Counted from the stretch's first letter, positions 15,896 through 25,534 are shown. The stretch is DNA of 64,000 nucleotides from Neobacillus paridis (GCF_016765675.1 NZ_JAESWB010000168.1:558001-622000); one strand, 5' to 3'. Made by a program: numbers and translations. Notes: generated by a model from the sequence alone, not told the origin.

Positions 15896-17992
15896 GCTTA
15901 ATTGCTTCACTTTTTCCACGACGGAATCGACAGCTTCGCCAATGGTATAGACTATTTTATCTAACCCTTTCTTCCATTTTGGCGCTTGTTCTTTAATCGT
16001 GTTTCCGAGCTCTTGGGCATTCTTATTTAATTCTTGGCTGATTTTTTTTGCCTGATTCTGAAAACTGTTGGCCTGATTTGTTTTTCCGGCAAGCTGGGCA
16101 TTAACAGAGACAACATCAAAATCTTTCTTGGGTAAATAGGCGGAGGAAGTCCGCATGATTTCTCGAAAAATCGGCACCACGTTTGCCGAACTTGAACTGG
16201 GCAAATAGTGCTGGCGGTCCGTCTGATCGAAGCCAATCCAAATGGCTCCGACAAGATTAGGGGTGTAGCCAACCATCCATTGATCCTTTGTTCCTGTTAC
16301 GCCGCTAAAAGGCAGCTGTGTTGAGCCTGTTTTTCCGGCAAGCTGGATGCCGGGAATTTGGGCCCGTCTTCCGGTCCCGGATTCCACGACATTCAGGAGC
16401 ATTGAGGTCATTTCATTTGCTACTTTTGTTGATGTAACCTTTGTGGTAACAGGCTTCCGTTCGGCAATCACATTGCCTGTCGGTCCAACAATTTTGGTAA
16501 TCAAATGGCTTTCCTGTCGTTCGCCGCCATTCGGAAAGACAGAAAAGGCATTGGCCATTTGCATCGGAGATACCCCTTTGCTCATGCCGCCGAGGGCAAT
16601 TGCCAGGTTTTTATCGTTTTTTTCCACTGGGATGCCGAACTTATCCAATTTGGCAAGACCTTTATTAAGGCCAACCTGGTCAAGCAGCCAAACGGCCGGA
16701 ATATTAAGTGATTCCTCAAGCGCCTTGTACATCGGCACCTTTCCTTGGTAGGTCCTTGAGAAGTTTTCCGGCTTGTACTTACCGAATGTCATCGACTTAT
16801 CCTCAAGCATCGACGAATATTTATAGCCATTTTCTAATGCCGCCGTATAGACAACCAGCGGTTTTATCGATGAGCCTGGCTGGGCCCGCAATTGTGTCGC
16901 CCGATTAAAGCCGCGGAATATATGGTCACCGCGTCCGCCGACAAGGGCACGTGCGCCTCCTGTAGCAGGATCCATTAGGACAGCACCGCCCTGAACAATT
17001 TGTCCCCCCATTCCACGTGGGAATAAATAATTATTCGCGAAGACATTTTCGAGACCAGCCTGCAGGTTTTGGTCCATTTCTGTGTAAATCCGATACCCGC
17101 GTGTTAAAATTTCCTCCTGGGTCAGTCCATATTTGTAAATGGCCTCATTTAAAACGGCATCTGTATAGTATGGATATTTGCGTTTAATATAGCTGCCGCC
17201 ACCATCTTTTAAGCGGATTTTTTCGCTTTTGGCTTCTTTATATTGCGCATTTGTAATCATGCCCAGCTCTTTCATTTTGGCCAGCACGACATTTCTGCGC
17301 TTCATTGCCAAATCATAGTTATTATAAGGGTTCAGATAGTTTGGCGAGTGTAATAGGCCGGCTAGCATTGCTGCTTCACTAATGGTCACATCTTGAATAT
17401 CTTTATCAAAATATTTCTTTGAAGCATTGGCGATCCCCCAAGCACCGCCGCCAAAATATACCTGATTTAAATACATTTGCAGAATTTCATTCTTTTTATA
17501 GACCTTCTCAATTTTTACCGCCAAAAATAATTCTTCCGCTTTCCGTTTATACGTGCGTTCCGGTGATAACAGAGCATTTTTTGTCAACTGCTGGGTAATC
17601 GTACTGCCGCCGCCGGTTATTCTACCGGCAAACAAGTTTCCGAAAAAGGCACGGGCCATTCCCTTGATATCAAACCCATTATGTTGGTAGAACCGCTCAT
17701 CCTCGATGGCCACAACGGCATTAGGAATATATTTTGGCAGTTTGTCGATATTAACGCCTTTCGTTCTGTTGGTGGCAACATTGGTGGCGACGTCGCCGTC
17801 TTTATCATAAATGACCGTGGGCTGGCTTAAGCCTTGTTTTAATGATTGCACATTGGCGCGTGTTGCCAGCCAGGCAAAATAAAGAATGGTCACTAAGACA
17901 ACAACCAGAACAATTAATAATAGAATCTGTGTTAAATGTCGTTTTTTCCAAAAACGAACAATGAATTCCCATATCGGACGTAATTTTTCCAT
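15890..17992 (-). CDS. Class A penicillin-binding protein (transglycosylase/transpeptidase)
   Basis: A 700-residue bifunctional peptidoglycan synthase. After a short cytoplasmic stretch, a membrane helix spans about residues 22-44. The GT51 transglycosylase domain shows EDERFYQHNGFD and GGSTITQQLTKN. The transpeptidase domain shows PGSSIKPL (SxxK serine), ESLN (SxN) and AGKTGST (KTG). The C-terminal 80 residues are Gln/Asn/Lys-rich and probably coiled. The sporulation-linked PbpF/PbpG group is a plausible match, but I cannot choose between them. GGAGATACA precedes the ATG. It is the only gene of its transcription unit. Confidence 0.9.
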   Translation of the reverse strand: MEKLRPIWEFIVRFWKKRHLTQILLLIVLVVVLVTILYFAWLATRANVQSLKQGLSQPTVIYDKDGDVATNVATNRTKGVNIDKLPKYIPNAVVAIEDERFYQHNGFDIKGMARAFFGNLFAGRITGGGSTITQQLTKNALLSPERTYKRKAEELFLAVKIEKVYKKNEILQMYLNQVYFGGGAWGIANASKKYFDKDIQDVTISEAAMLAGLLHSPNYLNPYNNYDLAMKRRNVVLAKMKELGMITNAQYKEAKSEKIRLKDGGGSYIKRKYPYYTDAVLNEAIYKYGLTQEEILTRGYRIYTEMDQNLQAGLENVFANNYLFPRGMGGQIVQGGAVLMDPATGGARALVGGRGDHIFRGFNRATQLRAQPGSSIKPLVVYTAALENGYKYSSMLEDKSMTFGKYKPENFSRTYQGKVPMYKALEESLNIPAVWLLDQVGLNKGLAKLDKFGIPVEKNDKNLAIALGGMSKGVSPMQMANAFSVFPNGGERQESHLITKIVGPTGNVIAERKPVTTKVTSTKVANEMTSMLLNVVESGTGRRAQIPGIQLAGKTGSTQLPFSGVTGTKDQWMVGYTPNLVGAIWIGFDQTDRQHYLPSSSSANVVPIFREIMRTSSAYLPKKDFDVVSVNAQLAGKTNQANSFQNQAKKISQELNKNAQELGNTIKEQAPKWKKGLDKIVYTIGEAVDSVVEKVKQLSK

Positions 17993-18176
17993 TGTATCTC
18001 CTTACCTTAAGACGGATTTTTGCTTTCTATATTATAAATTTTCTTTACGAAAAAGACCAATCAAAACCATCTTTCAAAACCAAAACGGCATTGAGGAAAA
18101 TTTTCAAAAAAGCTGGAGGTGAAATGGCGGTTATGATCGTCTAAAAGGGTGTATCAGGAAAAATCAGGAGGTAGAC

Positions 18177-18869
18177 ATGATTACAATTAAAAATTTAAGT
18201 CATGAATTTGTTATTGGGAAGAAAGGAAGACAAACGATTATTCCAGTTTTAAAAAATATTTCATTTACCGTAAATGAAGGGGAAATCGTTACGATTGTCG
18301 GCCGCAGCGGTTCGGGAAAATCGACGCTGCTCAACCTCATTAGTGGGTTTATTCGTCCTAAAGAAGGGGAAATCTGGATGAACGGCGTGAAGGTTTCCGA
18401 CTTAAATGAGGCTAAATTTGCTGATTTCCGGATTCATCATCTCGGCTTTATTTTTCAAAGCTTTCAATTAATACCTAGTATGACGGCCTTTCAAAATGTG
18501 GAGCTGCCGTTACTATTAAAAGGAGTCAGCGAACGAAACCGTAGGCAGCAAACTGAGGAAATGCTGGAAAGAGTTGGGTTGTTGGATTATCAGGATCACT
18601 ATCCGGGGGAACTTTCGGGTGGACAGCAGCAGCGGGTCAGTATCGCCCGGGCTTTAATTGTTAATCCGCCCATCATCCTTGCCGACGAGCCGACAGGCAG
18701 CCTCGATAGTGAAACGGAAGCGGAATTATTGGAATTTATTAAGGATTTAAACCGGGATCTGGGGATTACGTTTCTAATTATCACCCATGATGAGAAGGTG
18801 GCCGAAATTGGCAATCGGACAATTGAATTAAGAGATGGCCAGGTTGTGGAAGGGATAGTGTTAGCGTGA
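18177..18869 (+). CDS. MacB/LolD-type ABC transporter ATP-binding protein
   Basis: A 230-residue ATPase with Walker A GRSGSGKST (42-50), Q-loop in FIFQSFQLIPSMTAFQNVELP, signature LSGGQQQR, Walker B IILADEPTGSLD and the H-loop in IITHDEK. The phrase ADEPTGSLDS and the ELPLL segment are typical of ATPases partnered with MacB/FtsX-like permeases. Its stop overlaps the GTG start of the permease. CAGGAGG precedes the ATG. Confidence 0.88.
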   Translation: MITIKNLSHEFVIGKKGRQTIIPVLKNISFTVNEGEIVTIVGRSGSGKSTLLNLISGFIRPKEGEIWMNGVKVSDLNEAKFADFRIHHLGFIFQSFQLIPSMTAFQNVELPLLLKGVSERNRRQQTEEMLERVGLLDYQDHYPGELSGGQQQRVSIARALIVNPPIILADEPTGSLDSETEAELLEFIKDLNRDLGITFLIITHDEKVAEIGNRTIELRDGQVVEGIVLA

Positions 18870-20212
18870 AATTAGGAGATCAATTTCGCTTTGTCCGGCA
18901 AAATATGAAGAAAAATAAAACTCGGGTCTTCATGACGATCTTGGCTACAGCGATGGGCTGTGCTTTCCTGATTGTTCTTGCCTCAGTAGGATTTGGCTTG
19001 CAGAAATCGGTCGTGAAAGAGATAACTGAACAGCGGATTGTCACACAAATTGACGTCCACGGTAAGGAACTAAAAGATGGCGGCTTTCGCCCAATTACTG
19101 ATAAAGATATTGCCACGTTTGAAAAGATAAAAGATGTCAAAGCGGTAACCAGAAGGAATATGCTGCAACAGGACGGGATTTATTCAATTGGACGTTATCA
19201 AGCAGGGACAGAAACGTACGTGACCGATTTCCCTTCCGAAGTGAAAGCCGGCTTTGAACTGTCAGCCGGACATTTACCAAAAGCTGATAATGAAATAGTC
19301 GTAGGTTATGATTTTCCTTTCGTTCTGGGGACAAAGGAAGAAGTCGAAGATTTGTATGATAACAAGGGTCATGTAAAGAAAAAGTATCGTTATCCGGAAA
19401 ATTTGCTTGGTAAAGAATTATCCCTCACTGTGAAACAATTGAAAAAGGGCAAGGAAGAAGAGAAAAAGCTGAAGCTTACCGTTGTCGGAATTGGCAAGAA
19501 GCCAACAAAGGATTGGATGCAGGACCGAAGTGTTTTCATTTCCAAAAAAGTCCTAAATGAGATTGAGAGTTTTACCAAGACACCGCGGGGAATGCTCTTG
19601 GGACCCAATGATTCGCCGCCGGAAAAGCTTAACGTCAAAGAGGACAATTATGATGAGGTAAAAATTTATGCAAAAAATATGGAAGCTGTTCAAAAGATTG
19701 TCGACCAATTAAAAGATAAAAATTATCCAACCTATTCTGTTGTCAATGAATTAAAGGAAGTCAATATGATGTTTACGATCGCCAAAGCTGGACTCATTTT
19801 TATCGGTACGATTGCGATATTAATTGCTTCCATTGGAATCTATAATACGATGACGATGGCCGTGACCGAGAGATCTCCTGATATCGGCATCATGAAAGCG
19901 ATTGGGGCAAATCCAAAAACGATCAAGCAGATCTTCCTGCTTGAGAGCAGCTATATTGGTCTAATTGGTGCTTGTATCGGTACCGCCGTCTCCTATGGGA
20001 TTAGTTATGCGGTTAATTTTATCATCCCATTGATTATTAAACAGGCTTTTGGCAAGGAACTGCCGGCAGGGCTGACCTTTAGTGACATTCCGTTGATCCT
20101 GCCAATTATTTGTATTGTCATTTGCTTTGCGGTGACTCTTCTTTCTGGATACCGGCCGGCACAGCGGGCAACAAGAGTCGATGTGTTAAAAGCAATGCGT
20201 AGAGAAGTGTAA
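18866..20212 (+). CDS. MacB/FtsX-type ABC transporter permease
   Basis: A 448-residue protein with one N-terminal helix (about 20-42), a large extracytoplasmic MacB-like domain (FELSAGHLPKADNEIVVGYD; lysine-rich) and three C-terminal helices. The cytoplasmic signature TERSPDIGIMKAIGANP and the C-terminal YRPAQRATRVDVLKAMR are characteristic. Such pairs act as mechanotransmission exporters for peptides or antibiotics, or in envelope stress responses; the substrate is unknown. The start is GTG 18866, overlapping the ATPase stop by four bases. No dedicated two-component system or adaptor gene is adjacent. Confidence 0.87.
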   Translation: MKLGDQFRFVRQNMKKNKTRVFMTILATAMGCAFLIVLASVGFGLQKSVVKEITEQRIVTQIDVHGKELKDGGFRPITDKDIATFEKIKDVKAVTRRNMLQQDGIYSIGRYQAGTETYVTDFPSEVKAGFELSAGHLPKADNEIVVGYDFPFVLGTKEEVEDLYDNKGHVKKKYRYPENLLGKELSLTVKQLKKGKEEEKKLKLTVVGIGKKPTKDWMQDRSVFISKKVLNEIESFTKTPRGMLLGPNDSPPEKLNVKEDNYDEVKIYAKNMEAVQKIVDQLKDKNYPTYSVVNELKEVNMMFTIAKAGLIFIGTIAILIASIGIYNTMTMAVTERSPDIGIMKAIGANPKTIKQIFLLESSYIGLIGACIGTAVSYGISYAVNFIIPLIIKQAFGKELPAGLTFSDIPLILPIICIVICFAVTLLSGYRPAQRATRVDVLKAMRREV

Positions 20213-20351
20213 AGAGCAAAATCAGGTTCCAAGGACAGAGACAGTGTCCGGGTGATGAACGATTAAAACCAACTTAGCAGGGAATAATGGTCATGCATTT
20301 GAGGACTTTGGAATAGGATGAAATAACCTTGTAAAAAGGAGAGTTCCTCAA

Positions 20352-20567
20352 ATGTGGTATTGGATCTCAATGATCGCTTTGGCAATGATCCTATTAGCAG
20401 TATTGGAAGAACTAGTCTACTATTTTTGGAATCGATACCTTTACGGAAAAAAGCAAACAGGAAAGATAGGTTGGATTCTAAGAAGCTTAACTCGGCTCTC
20501 AAAATTAGAAAAGAGTCGCCTAGAGGAAACAAAGGAAACGATAACCAATGAAACAGACTCGCCATAA
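20352..20567 (+). CDS. Small membrane protein, function unknown
   Basis: A 71-residue protein with one N-terminal membrane helix (WYWISMIALAMILLAVLEEL) followed by a basic and then acidic cytoplasmic tail. AAAAGGAG lies ten bases before the ATG. Its stop codon lies inside the loop of the terminator hairpin. I do not recognise a family. An overlapping frame at 20354 is rejected as lacking a ribosome site. Confidence 0.6.
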   Translation: MWYWISMIALAMILLAVLEELVYYFWNRYLYGKKQTGKIGWILRSLTRLSKLEKSRLEETKETITNETDSP

Positions 20568-20578
20568 CGGCGAGTTTT
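20557..20578 (+). terminator. Rho-independent terminator
   Basis: ACTCGCC (20557-20563) pairs with GGCGAGT (20569-20575), followed by TTTT. It overlaps the end of the small membrane protein gene and adjoins the stop of the convergent gene. Confidence 0.75.
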
Positions 20579-20799
20579 CATTTTTGTTTCTTTTTTACAA
20601 ACTGAACAACGGTTTTCACAAGATAAACAACCGCAAAAATGCTCAATATCACGATTGCTGTTATTTCATTTACTTTAAAGGGCTGTAATTGTTTCTGTAC
20701 TATCACCCTTGGACTGTACCCTAATGCTAAATCCAATAAGATGATCAGGACGAACATGGAGGAAGCTAAAAGAGATAGCACTAAAAAATTTTTCACCAT
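20578..20799 (-). CDS. Small two-helix membrane protein, function unknown
   Basis: A 73-residue protein with two hydrophobic helices (FLVLSLLASSMFVLIILLDL and ITAIVILSIFAVVYLVKTVV), a short extracytoplasmic loop and a lysine-rich C-terminus. AAAGGAGAGAAG directly precedes the ATG at 20799; an upstream in-frame ATG at 20835 lies before that ribosome site and is rejected. It diverges from the germinant receptor operon. Small two-helix proteins are known as accessory (D-type) subunits of some germinant receptors, so a link is possible but unproven. Confidence 0.6.
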   Translation of the reverse strand: MVKNFLVLSLLASSMFVLIILLDLALGYSPRVIVQKQLQPFKVNEITAIVILSIFAVVYLVKTVVQFVKKKQK

Positions 20800-20948
20800 C
20801 TTCTCTCCTTTGAAAAATTTACTATATCGTTTCAATCAATAAGGCTGTTGTTCATGATTCCCTCTTATTTAAATGATGTTTGGATAAAAGAAGCCCTTTT
20901 GGATAACATAACCAAAACAAGGCTTGTTTAAAAAGTGGGGCGGTTTGT

Positions 20949-22565
20949 ATGTCCATTTTATCCAAACTGTTGAAAAAGAAACATTCAAGGAAAAAAAATG
21001 ATAATTACCGGCAAAAACAGGATCCTGCCTCTCCTGCTGAACTGTTGATTCAGAGAGAATATCAGGATAATCTCGCACGGATGAAACGGGAGCTGGGCAA
21101 TAGTACAGATCTGGTGGTAAGGGAAATTAAAATCGGCCAAAATCAAGGTGCGCTTGTTTTTATTGATGGACTTGTTGATGCGAAGACGATCAGTGAATTT
21201 GTCGTTGAAACCATGATGGACAAAAACATTCCTAACGAAAATTTTGACATATTTCAATATGCTCTCAACAAAACGATCGCCTTGGGATCAGTTAAAACGA
21301 TTACCAACTGGAACGAGCTGTATGATTTATTATTATCGGGTTGTACGATTATTTTCCTCAACGGCTACAATAAAGCCATTTGCGGAGAAACAAAAGGCTT
21401 TGAAAAGCGTTCGATTGATGAACCTTCTCAACAATTATCGATCCGTGGTCCGAAGGATTCTTTTACAGAAACACTGAGGGTGAATACCGCTTTAATCAGG
21501 AGGCGAATCAAAAGCCCCAATCTTTGGATAGACTCGATGAAAATTGGCAGGGTTGCGCAAACGGATGTTGCGATTATGTATATTAAGGGAATTGCCGATG
21601 ACAAGATTGTTCAGGAAGTGAAAACAAGATTAAATCGAATTGACATTGATGCTGTCATTGACTCCGGTTATATCGAACAGTTGATTGAGGATGAAACCTT
21701 TACTTCCTTTCCAACTACCTACCATACCGAAAGACCTGATGTCGTGTCTTCACAGCTGCTAGAAGGCAGAATCGCCATCGTATCAGACGGAAGTCCATAT
21801 GTGCTGACAGTGCCGGCTATTTTTGTGCAATTTTTTCAAGCCCCTGATGATTACTATTCTCGGTTCGATTTGTCAACGAGTATACGGTTTTTAAGGATTA
21901 TAGCTTTTTTTATATCTTTGATTGGGCCATCATTATATATCGCTGCCACAACCTATCATCAAGAGATGATCCCGACAACGCTGGTGATAGCAATTGCGGC
22001 GCAAAGGGAAAATGTGCCGTTTCCCGCTTTTTTCGAGGCGTTGATTATGGAGATAACATTTGAGATTTTGCGGGAGGCTGGTTTACGTCTGCCTAGGGCC
22101 GTTGGCCAAGCAGTTTCGATCGTTGGTGCCCTTGTTATTGGCCAAGCAGCCGTTCAGGCGAGCATCGTCTCACCGCTGATGGTCATCGTTGTATCGATTA
22201 CGGCAATCGCTAATTTCTCGACACCAGTATTTGCCATGGCGATTTCGACGAGACTGCTTCGTTTTGCCTTGATGATCATGGCCGCATTTATTGGCCTTTT
22301 TGGAATCATGGTCGGCTTAATGCTAATGTCCATCCATTTATGTTCCTTGCGGTCTTTTGGGGTTCCTTATATGTCTCCACTGGCACCGTTTAATGGAGAA
22401 GATCAGCAGGATGTATTCATTCGTTATCCGCTTTGGGCACTTAAAAATCGACCGAAATATATTAGCAAAGGCAATAGGATCAGAATAGGAGAGAATCAAA
22501 AACCGGAACCGCCAAATCAAAGTTCAGCCGATAAACCAGGCAGTGGGAAAGGAAATCAGGAATGA
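20949..22565 (+). CDS. Germinant receptor A subunit (GerA/GerKA family)
   Basis: A 538-residue spore inner-membrane protein. A hydrophilic N-terminal domain (to about residue 300) includes the family stretches LVFIDGLVDAKTI, TETLRVNTALIRRRI and TERPDVVSSQLLEGRIAIVSDG. Several membrane helices follow, with ATTYHQEMIPTTL and PRAVGQAVSIVGALVIGQAA. The C-terminus is Pro/Asn/Ser-rich. The A-C-B gene order matches the gerK operon of B. subtilis rather than gerA (A-B-C). GGGGCGG is a weak ribosome site; a terminator-like imperfect hairpin (about 20891-20927) lies in the leader. SigG control is expected but I could not define a promoter. Confidence 0.92.
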   Translation: MSILSKLLKKKHSRKKNDNYRQKQDPASPAELLIQREYQDNLARMKRELGNSTDLVVREIKIGQNQGALVFIDGLVDAKTISEFVVETMMDKNIPNENFDIFQYALNKTIALGSVKTITNWNELYDLLLSGCTIIFLNGYNKAICGETKGFEKRSIDEPSQQLSIRGPKDSFTETLRVNTALIRRRIKSPNLWIDSMKIGRVAQTDVAIMYIKGIADDKIVQEVKTRLNRIDIDAVIDSGYIEQLIEDETFTSFPTTYHTERPDVVSSQLLEGRIAIVSDGSPYVLTVPAIFVQFFQAPDDYYSRFDLSTSIRFLRIIAFFISLIGPSLYIAATTYHQEMIPTTLVIAIAAQRENVPFPAFFEALIMEITFEILREAGLRLPRAVGQAVSIVGALVIGQAAVQASIVSPLMVIVVSITAIANFSTPVFAMAISTRLLRFALMIMAAFIGLFGIMVGLMLMSIHLCSLRSFGVPYMSPLAPFNGEDQQDVFIRYPLWALKNRPKYISKGNRIRIGENQKPEPPNQSSADKPGSGKGNQE

Positions 22566-23779
22566 TCAAAAGGCATGCTGTTTTTTGGTTGTATTTTGCA
22601 ATGATCCCATTGCTTGGTGGCTGCTGGGATCAGAAGGAATTAACGGATTTAGCCTTTGTCACAGCAATGGGTATAGATAAAGGAACAGGTGGTGCTGCTT
22701 ATAATATTTCCTATCAAGTGGTCATTCCGGCAAATGTCGCCTCTGGGACAATGGCCGGTGGTGGCGGCGGTCAGGGACCAACTATTGTGGTTTACAATAG
22801 TTCGGGAAATACGTTAACCGAAGCTACCAGAGAAATGAAAAAGCAGATACCCAGAAGGCTTTATTTTGCTCATACCGGGATTATTGTCATCGATGAGGAT
22901 GTAGCACGGAAGGGAATCATGAGGTTATTGGACCCATTAGACAGGGATGTACAATTTCGTACCACGACACTTGTCACCGTTGCCAAGGATTATAAAGCGA
23001 TTGATCTCATTTCTACACTTGCCAATCTTGATAAGATCCCAATGAATAAAATAATCAAGACTCTAGAAGTGGCGGAATCAGTATTAGGCGAAAGTATTCA
23101 AGTGACGGTTGATGATATCATGTTAAATATAACCAATCCAGGAAAAGAGGCTGTGGCTAGTGTGTATACGATGAAAGGTAATCCCAAAAAAGGAATCTCG
23201 CAGGACAACATTAAATATACGCGCCCTCCCGCGGTGCTGAAAGCGGATGGAATTGCCGTTTTTAAAGAAGGAAAATTAGTGGGGTATCTTGAAGGGGAAA
23301 GCGCCCGAGGCGCGGTTTGGCTTTTTAACAAAATGAAGGAAACATATATAAACTTTGGAATTAAAGGGGAAAATAACGCAGTCAGTATCATCCCCTTTAA
23401 ATCAAAGGTCAAAACCGCGATAACCGTAAAAAATGGACAGCCGGTTGCCAACATTAACATAATGTCTATTTTCAGACTTAGTGAAATAAATACTAAATAC
23501 AATATCAATGATCCAGGTCAAATCGAGAAACTGGAGAAAAAAGCAGCGGCACAAATCAAGAAAGAAGTAGTATCATCGATTCGCACTGCCCAAAAATATA
23601 AATCCGATATATTTGGGTTTGGCGAACAAATGTACCGCAGTAATCCGCAACAGTGGAAGAATTTCAAAACGGATTGGAACAGTATGTTTGCCGTGATGGA
23701 TTTTCACGTCAACGTAAACGCTTATTATCGTGAATCAGGTTTAAAGGGAAATCCATTTTGGAACGACACTGAAAAATAA
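22562..23779 (+). CDS. Germinant receptor C subunit, Ger(x)C lipoprotein
   Basis: A 405-residue lipoprotein; the signal peptide ends at LLGGC, giving diacylated Cys21, and is followed by WDQKEL, the classic Ger(x)C opening. Further family marks are FVTAMGIDKG, RRLYFAHTGIIVIDEDVA and LDRDVQFR. A glycine-rich loop (MAGGGGGQG) lies near residue 65. The C subunit is anchored on the outer face of the spore inner membrane and assembles with A and B. The ATG overlaps the A-subunit stop by four bases. Confidence 0.92.
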   Translation: MIKRHAVFWLYFAMIPLLGGCWDQKELTDLAFVTAMGIDKGTGGAAYNISYQVVIPANVASGTMAGGGGGQGPTIVVYNSSGNTLTEATREMKKQIPRRLYFAHTGIIVIDEDVARKGIMRLLDPLDRDVQFRTTTLVTVAKDYKAIDLISTLANLDKIPMNKIIKTLEVAESVLGESIQVTVDDIMLNITNPGKEAVASVYTMKGNPKKGISQDNIKYTRPPAVLKADGIAVFKEGKLVGYLEGESARGAVWLFNKMKETYINFGIKGENNAVSIIPFKSKVKTAITVKNGQPVANINIMSIFRLSEINTKYNINDPGQIEKLEKKAAAQIKKEVVSSIRTAQKYKSDIFGFGEQMYRSNPQQWKNFKTDWNSMFAVMDFHVNVNAYYRESGLKGNPFWNDTEK

Positions 23780-23795
23780 AAAGGAGGGAGGTGCA

Positions 23796-24920
23796 ATCGA
23801 AAGGGCAAGAATTAACGCGAAACAACTATTTGTGTTAGTCGTGTTATTTGAGATGGGCAGTGCGATGCTGGTTGGCTTTCCACTTTCTCTGAAGCAGGAT
23901 GCATGGATCGGATTATTAATGGCGACTGCATTAGGGGTATTACTCTTCTTCATTTACTATCATTTGTATAAAATGTATCCGGATCTCCCTTTAACAAGTT
24001 ATCTCCAAGAAATTGTCGGTAAATGGATAGGCCGGATACTTGGATATTTATATATCCTTTATTTTACCTATCTGGCTGCAAGAGTTTTAAGAGACTTTGG
24101 AGAATTATTAACCTCGACCATCTATACGAATACGCCTCTGTTTGTTTTGTTGACCTTATCAATGATCATTTGTGCCTATGCGATTCAAAAGGGTTTTGAA
24201 GTAATCGCCAGGGTTGGGGAATTGTTTTTTGTGGTCGTATACATACTGGCTGTAGTTGGATTTACGCTTATTATTATTTCCAAGCTTATTCATATGGAAT
24301 ATTTACGCCCGATGCTGGCAAATGGCTGGATTCCGATCATTAAAACTGTTCTTAAAGGCAGCATTACCTTTCCATTTGGAGAAATGGTTGTCTTTACTGT
24401 GCTTCTACCCTATTTAAATCAGCAGAAAAAGGTGAAACAAGTTTGCATCTGGGGCATCGTCCTCAGCGGGATAAACTTGGCGATAGCTGCCGTCATTAAT
24501 ATCGCAACTCTGGGGATTGATTTATTTATCCGCTCACCTTATCCGCTGCTATCAACGATTAGTAAAATTAAGCTGGCCAATTTTATTGAGCGTCTCGATG
24601 TCTTGTTCATGGTTTATTTAATGATTAGCGGGTTTATGAAAACGACCATTTTTTATTATGCTGCGGTGATTGGAACAGCGGATATATTCAATTTTAAAGA
24701 TTACCGAAAAATAACCTTTCCGATTGGCGTTATCGTCTTGGTATCCTCGATGATGATTGCTGTCAACTATACTGAACATATAAAAGAGGGCCTGAAAATT
24801 GTTCCAATCTATCTCCATTGGCCGATGCAAATTATTATTCCCAGTTTGCTTTTAGTGATCGGTCTGATCCGAAAGCATAGTAAACAAACAAAAAAGCCCC
24901 CCGCCCAAACTAATTCTTAG
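23796..24920 (+). CDS. Germinant receptor B subunit (GerAB-like), apparent ATC start
   Basis: An integral membrane protein of the spore-permease branch of the APC superfamily, about ten helices and 374 residues if started at 23796. From there the reading IERARINAKQLFVLVVLFEM matches the conserved N-terminus of this family, which normally begins with Met-Glu. The codon is ATC and is preceded by AAGGAGGGAGGTG at ideal spacing. The first in-frame canonical codon, GTG 23832, would remove 12 conserved residues and lies 40 bases from that site. The B subunit binds the germinant. Its end overlaps a convergent gene by four bases. Confidence 0.85.
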   Translation: MERARINAKQLFVLVVLFEMGSAMLVGFPLSLKQDAWIGLLMATALGVLLFFIYYHLYKMYPDLPLTSYLQEIVGKWIGRILGYLYILYFTYLAARVLRDFGELLTSTIYTNTPLFVLLTLSMIICAYAIQKGFEVIARVGELFFVVVYILAVVGFTLIIISKLIHMEYLRPMLANGWIPIIKTVLKGSITFPFGEMVVFTVLLPYLNQQKKVKQVCIWGIVLSGINLAIAAVINIATLGIDLFIRSPYPLLSTISKIKLANFIERLDVLFMVYLMISGFMKTTIFYYAAVIGTADIFNFKDYRKITFPIGVIVLVSSMMIAVNYTEHIKEGLKIVPIYLHWPMQIIIPSLLLVIGLIRKHSKQTKKPPAQTNS

Positions 24921-25411
24921 GAGACTCGTTTCCCGAGAATAAGCAGGTCACGCTCAATTCCATCTAGTTCTGCAACCTTAGGGAGATGGGCCCATTTTTC
25001 AAAACCAAAGCTCGAAAAAAGCTTTAGACTTGGCTGGTTATGGGAAAAAATAAACCCTAGCAATGTTTTGATTTGCAGCTGAGGACAGGTGTCAATCGCT
25101 TTTTCCATGAAGGTACGGCCCAATCCTTTACCGCGATAGTCTTCGTGAAGGTATATGCTGATTTCAGCAGTGCCATTGTAGGCTGGTCTTCCATAAAACG
25201 ATTGAAAGCTGAGCCAGCCGCATATCACTCCATGATCTTCCATGACCCATAATGGGCGAAAGGAAGGGGAATGCTCATGAAACCAAGGGATTCTGCTTTC
25301 CACACTGACAGGTTCCAGATCGGCCGTCACCATTCTGCCGGCGATCGTTGTATTGTATATCGCGACGATCTCCGCTAGATCATTTAGCTTAGCATCTCTA
25401 ACTGTGTACAT
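24917..25411 (-). CDS. GNAT-family N-acetyltransferase (phosphinothricin acetyltransferase-like)
   Basis: A 164-residue acetyl-CoA-dependent acyltransferase. The opening VRDAKLNDLAEIVAIYNTTI, the strand AEISIYLHEDYRGKGLGRTF with the acetyl-CoA pyrophosphate loop (RGKGLG) and SFGFEKWAHLPKV are typical of the PAT/YncA-like group that acetylates amines or amino-acid analogues. ATG 25411 has GAGGATGG just upstream; in-frame ATGs further out lack a site. Substrate unknown. It is convergent with the germinant receptor operon. Confidence 0.82.
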   Translation of the reverse strand: MYTVRDAKLNDLAEIVAIYNTTIAGRMVTADLEPVSVESRIPWFHEHSPSFRPLWVMEDHGVICGWLSFQSFYGRPAYNGTAEISIYLHEDYRGKGLGRTFMEKAIDTCPQLQIKTLLGFIFSHNQPSLKLFSSFGFEKWAHLPKVAELDGIERDLLILGKRVS

Positions 25412-25496
25412 TTTTCCATCCTCATTCCCTAAACAAGTCTTTTTACTAGCTTTCATGATAAACTCCGAGTTGAATAAAATCAATATCGAAAAACGG

Positions 25497-25534
25497 AAAA
25501 AACCTTCTCCCTGGTAGATGGGAAAAGGTTTTTT
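25497..25534. terminator. Bidirectional terminator
   Basis: AAAAAACCTT-C-TCCC pairs with GGGA-A-AAGGTTTTTT around an eight-base loop. On the minus strand it lies about 55 bases after the YpzG-like gene. Confidence 0.8.

Noticed and set aside
20230..20255. GGACA...TGTCC after the MacB-type permease as its terminator
   Set aside because: The stem is only five base pairs and no T tract follows.
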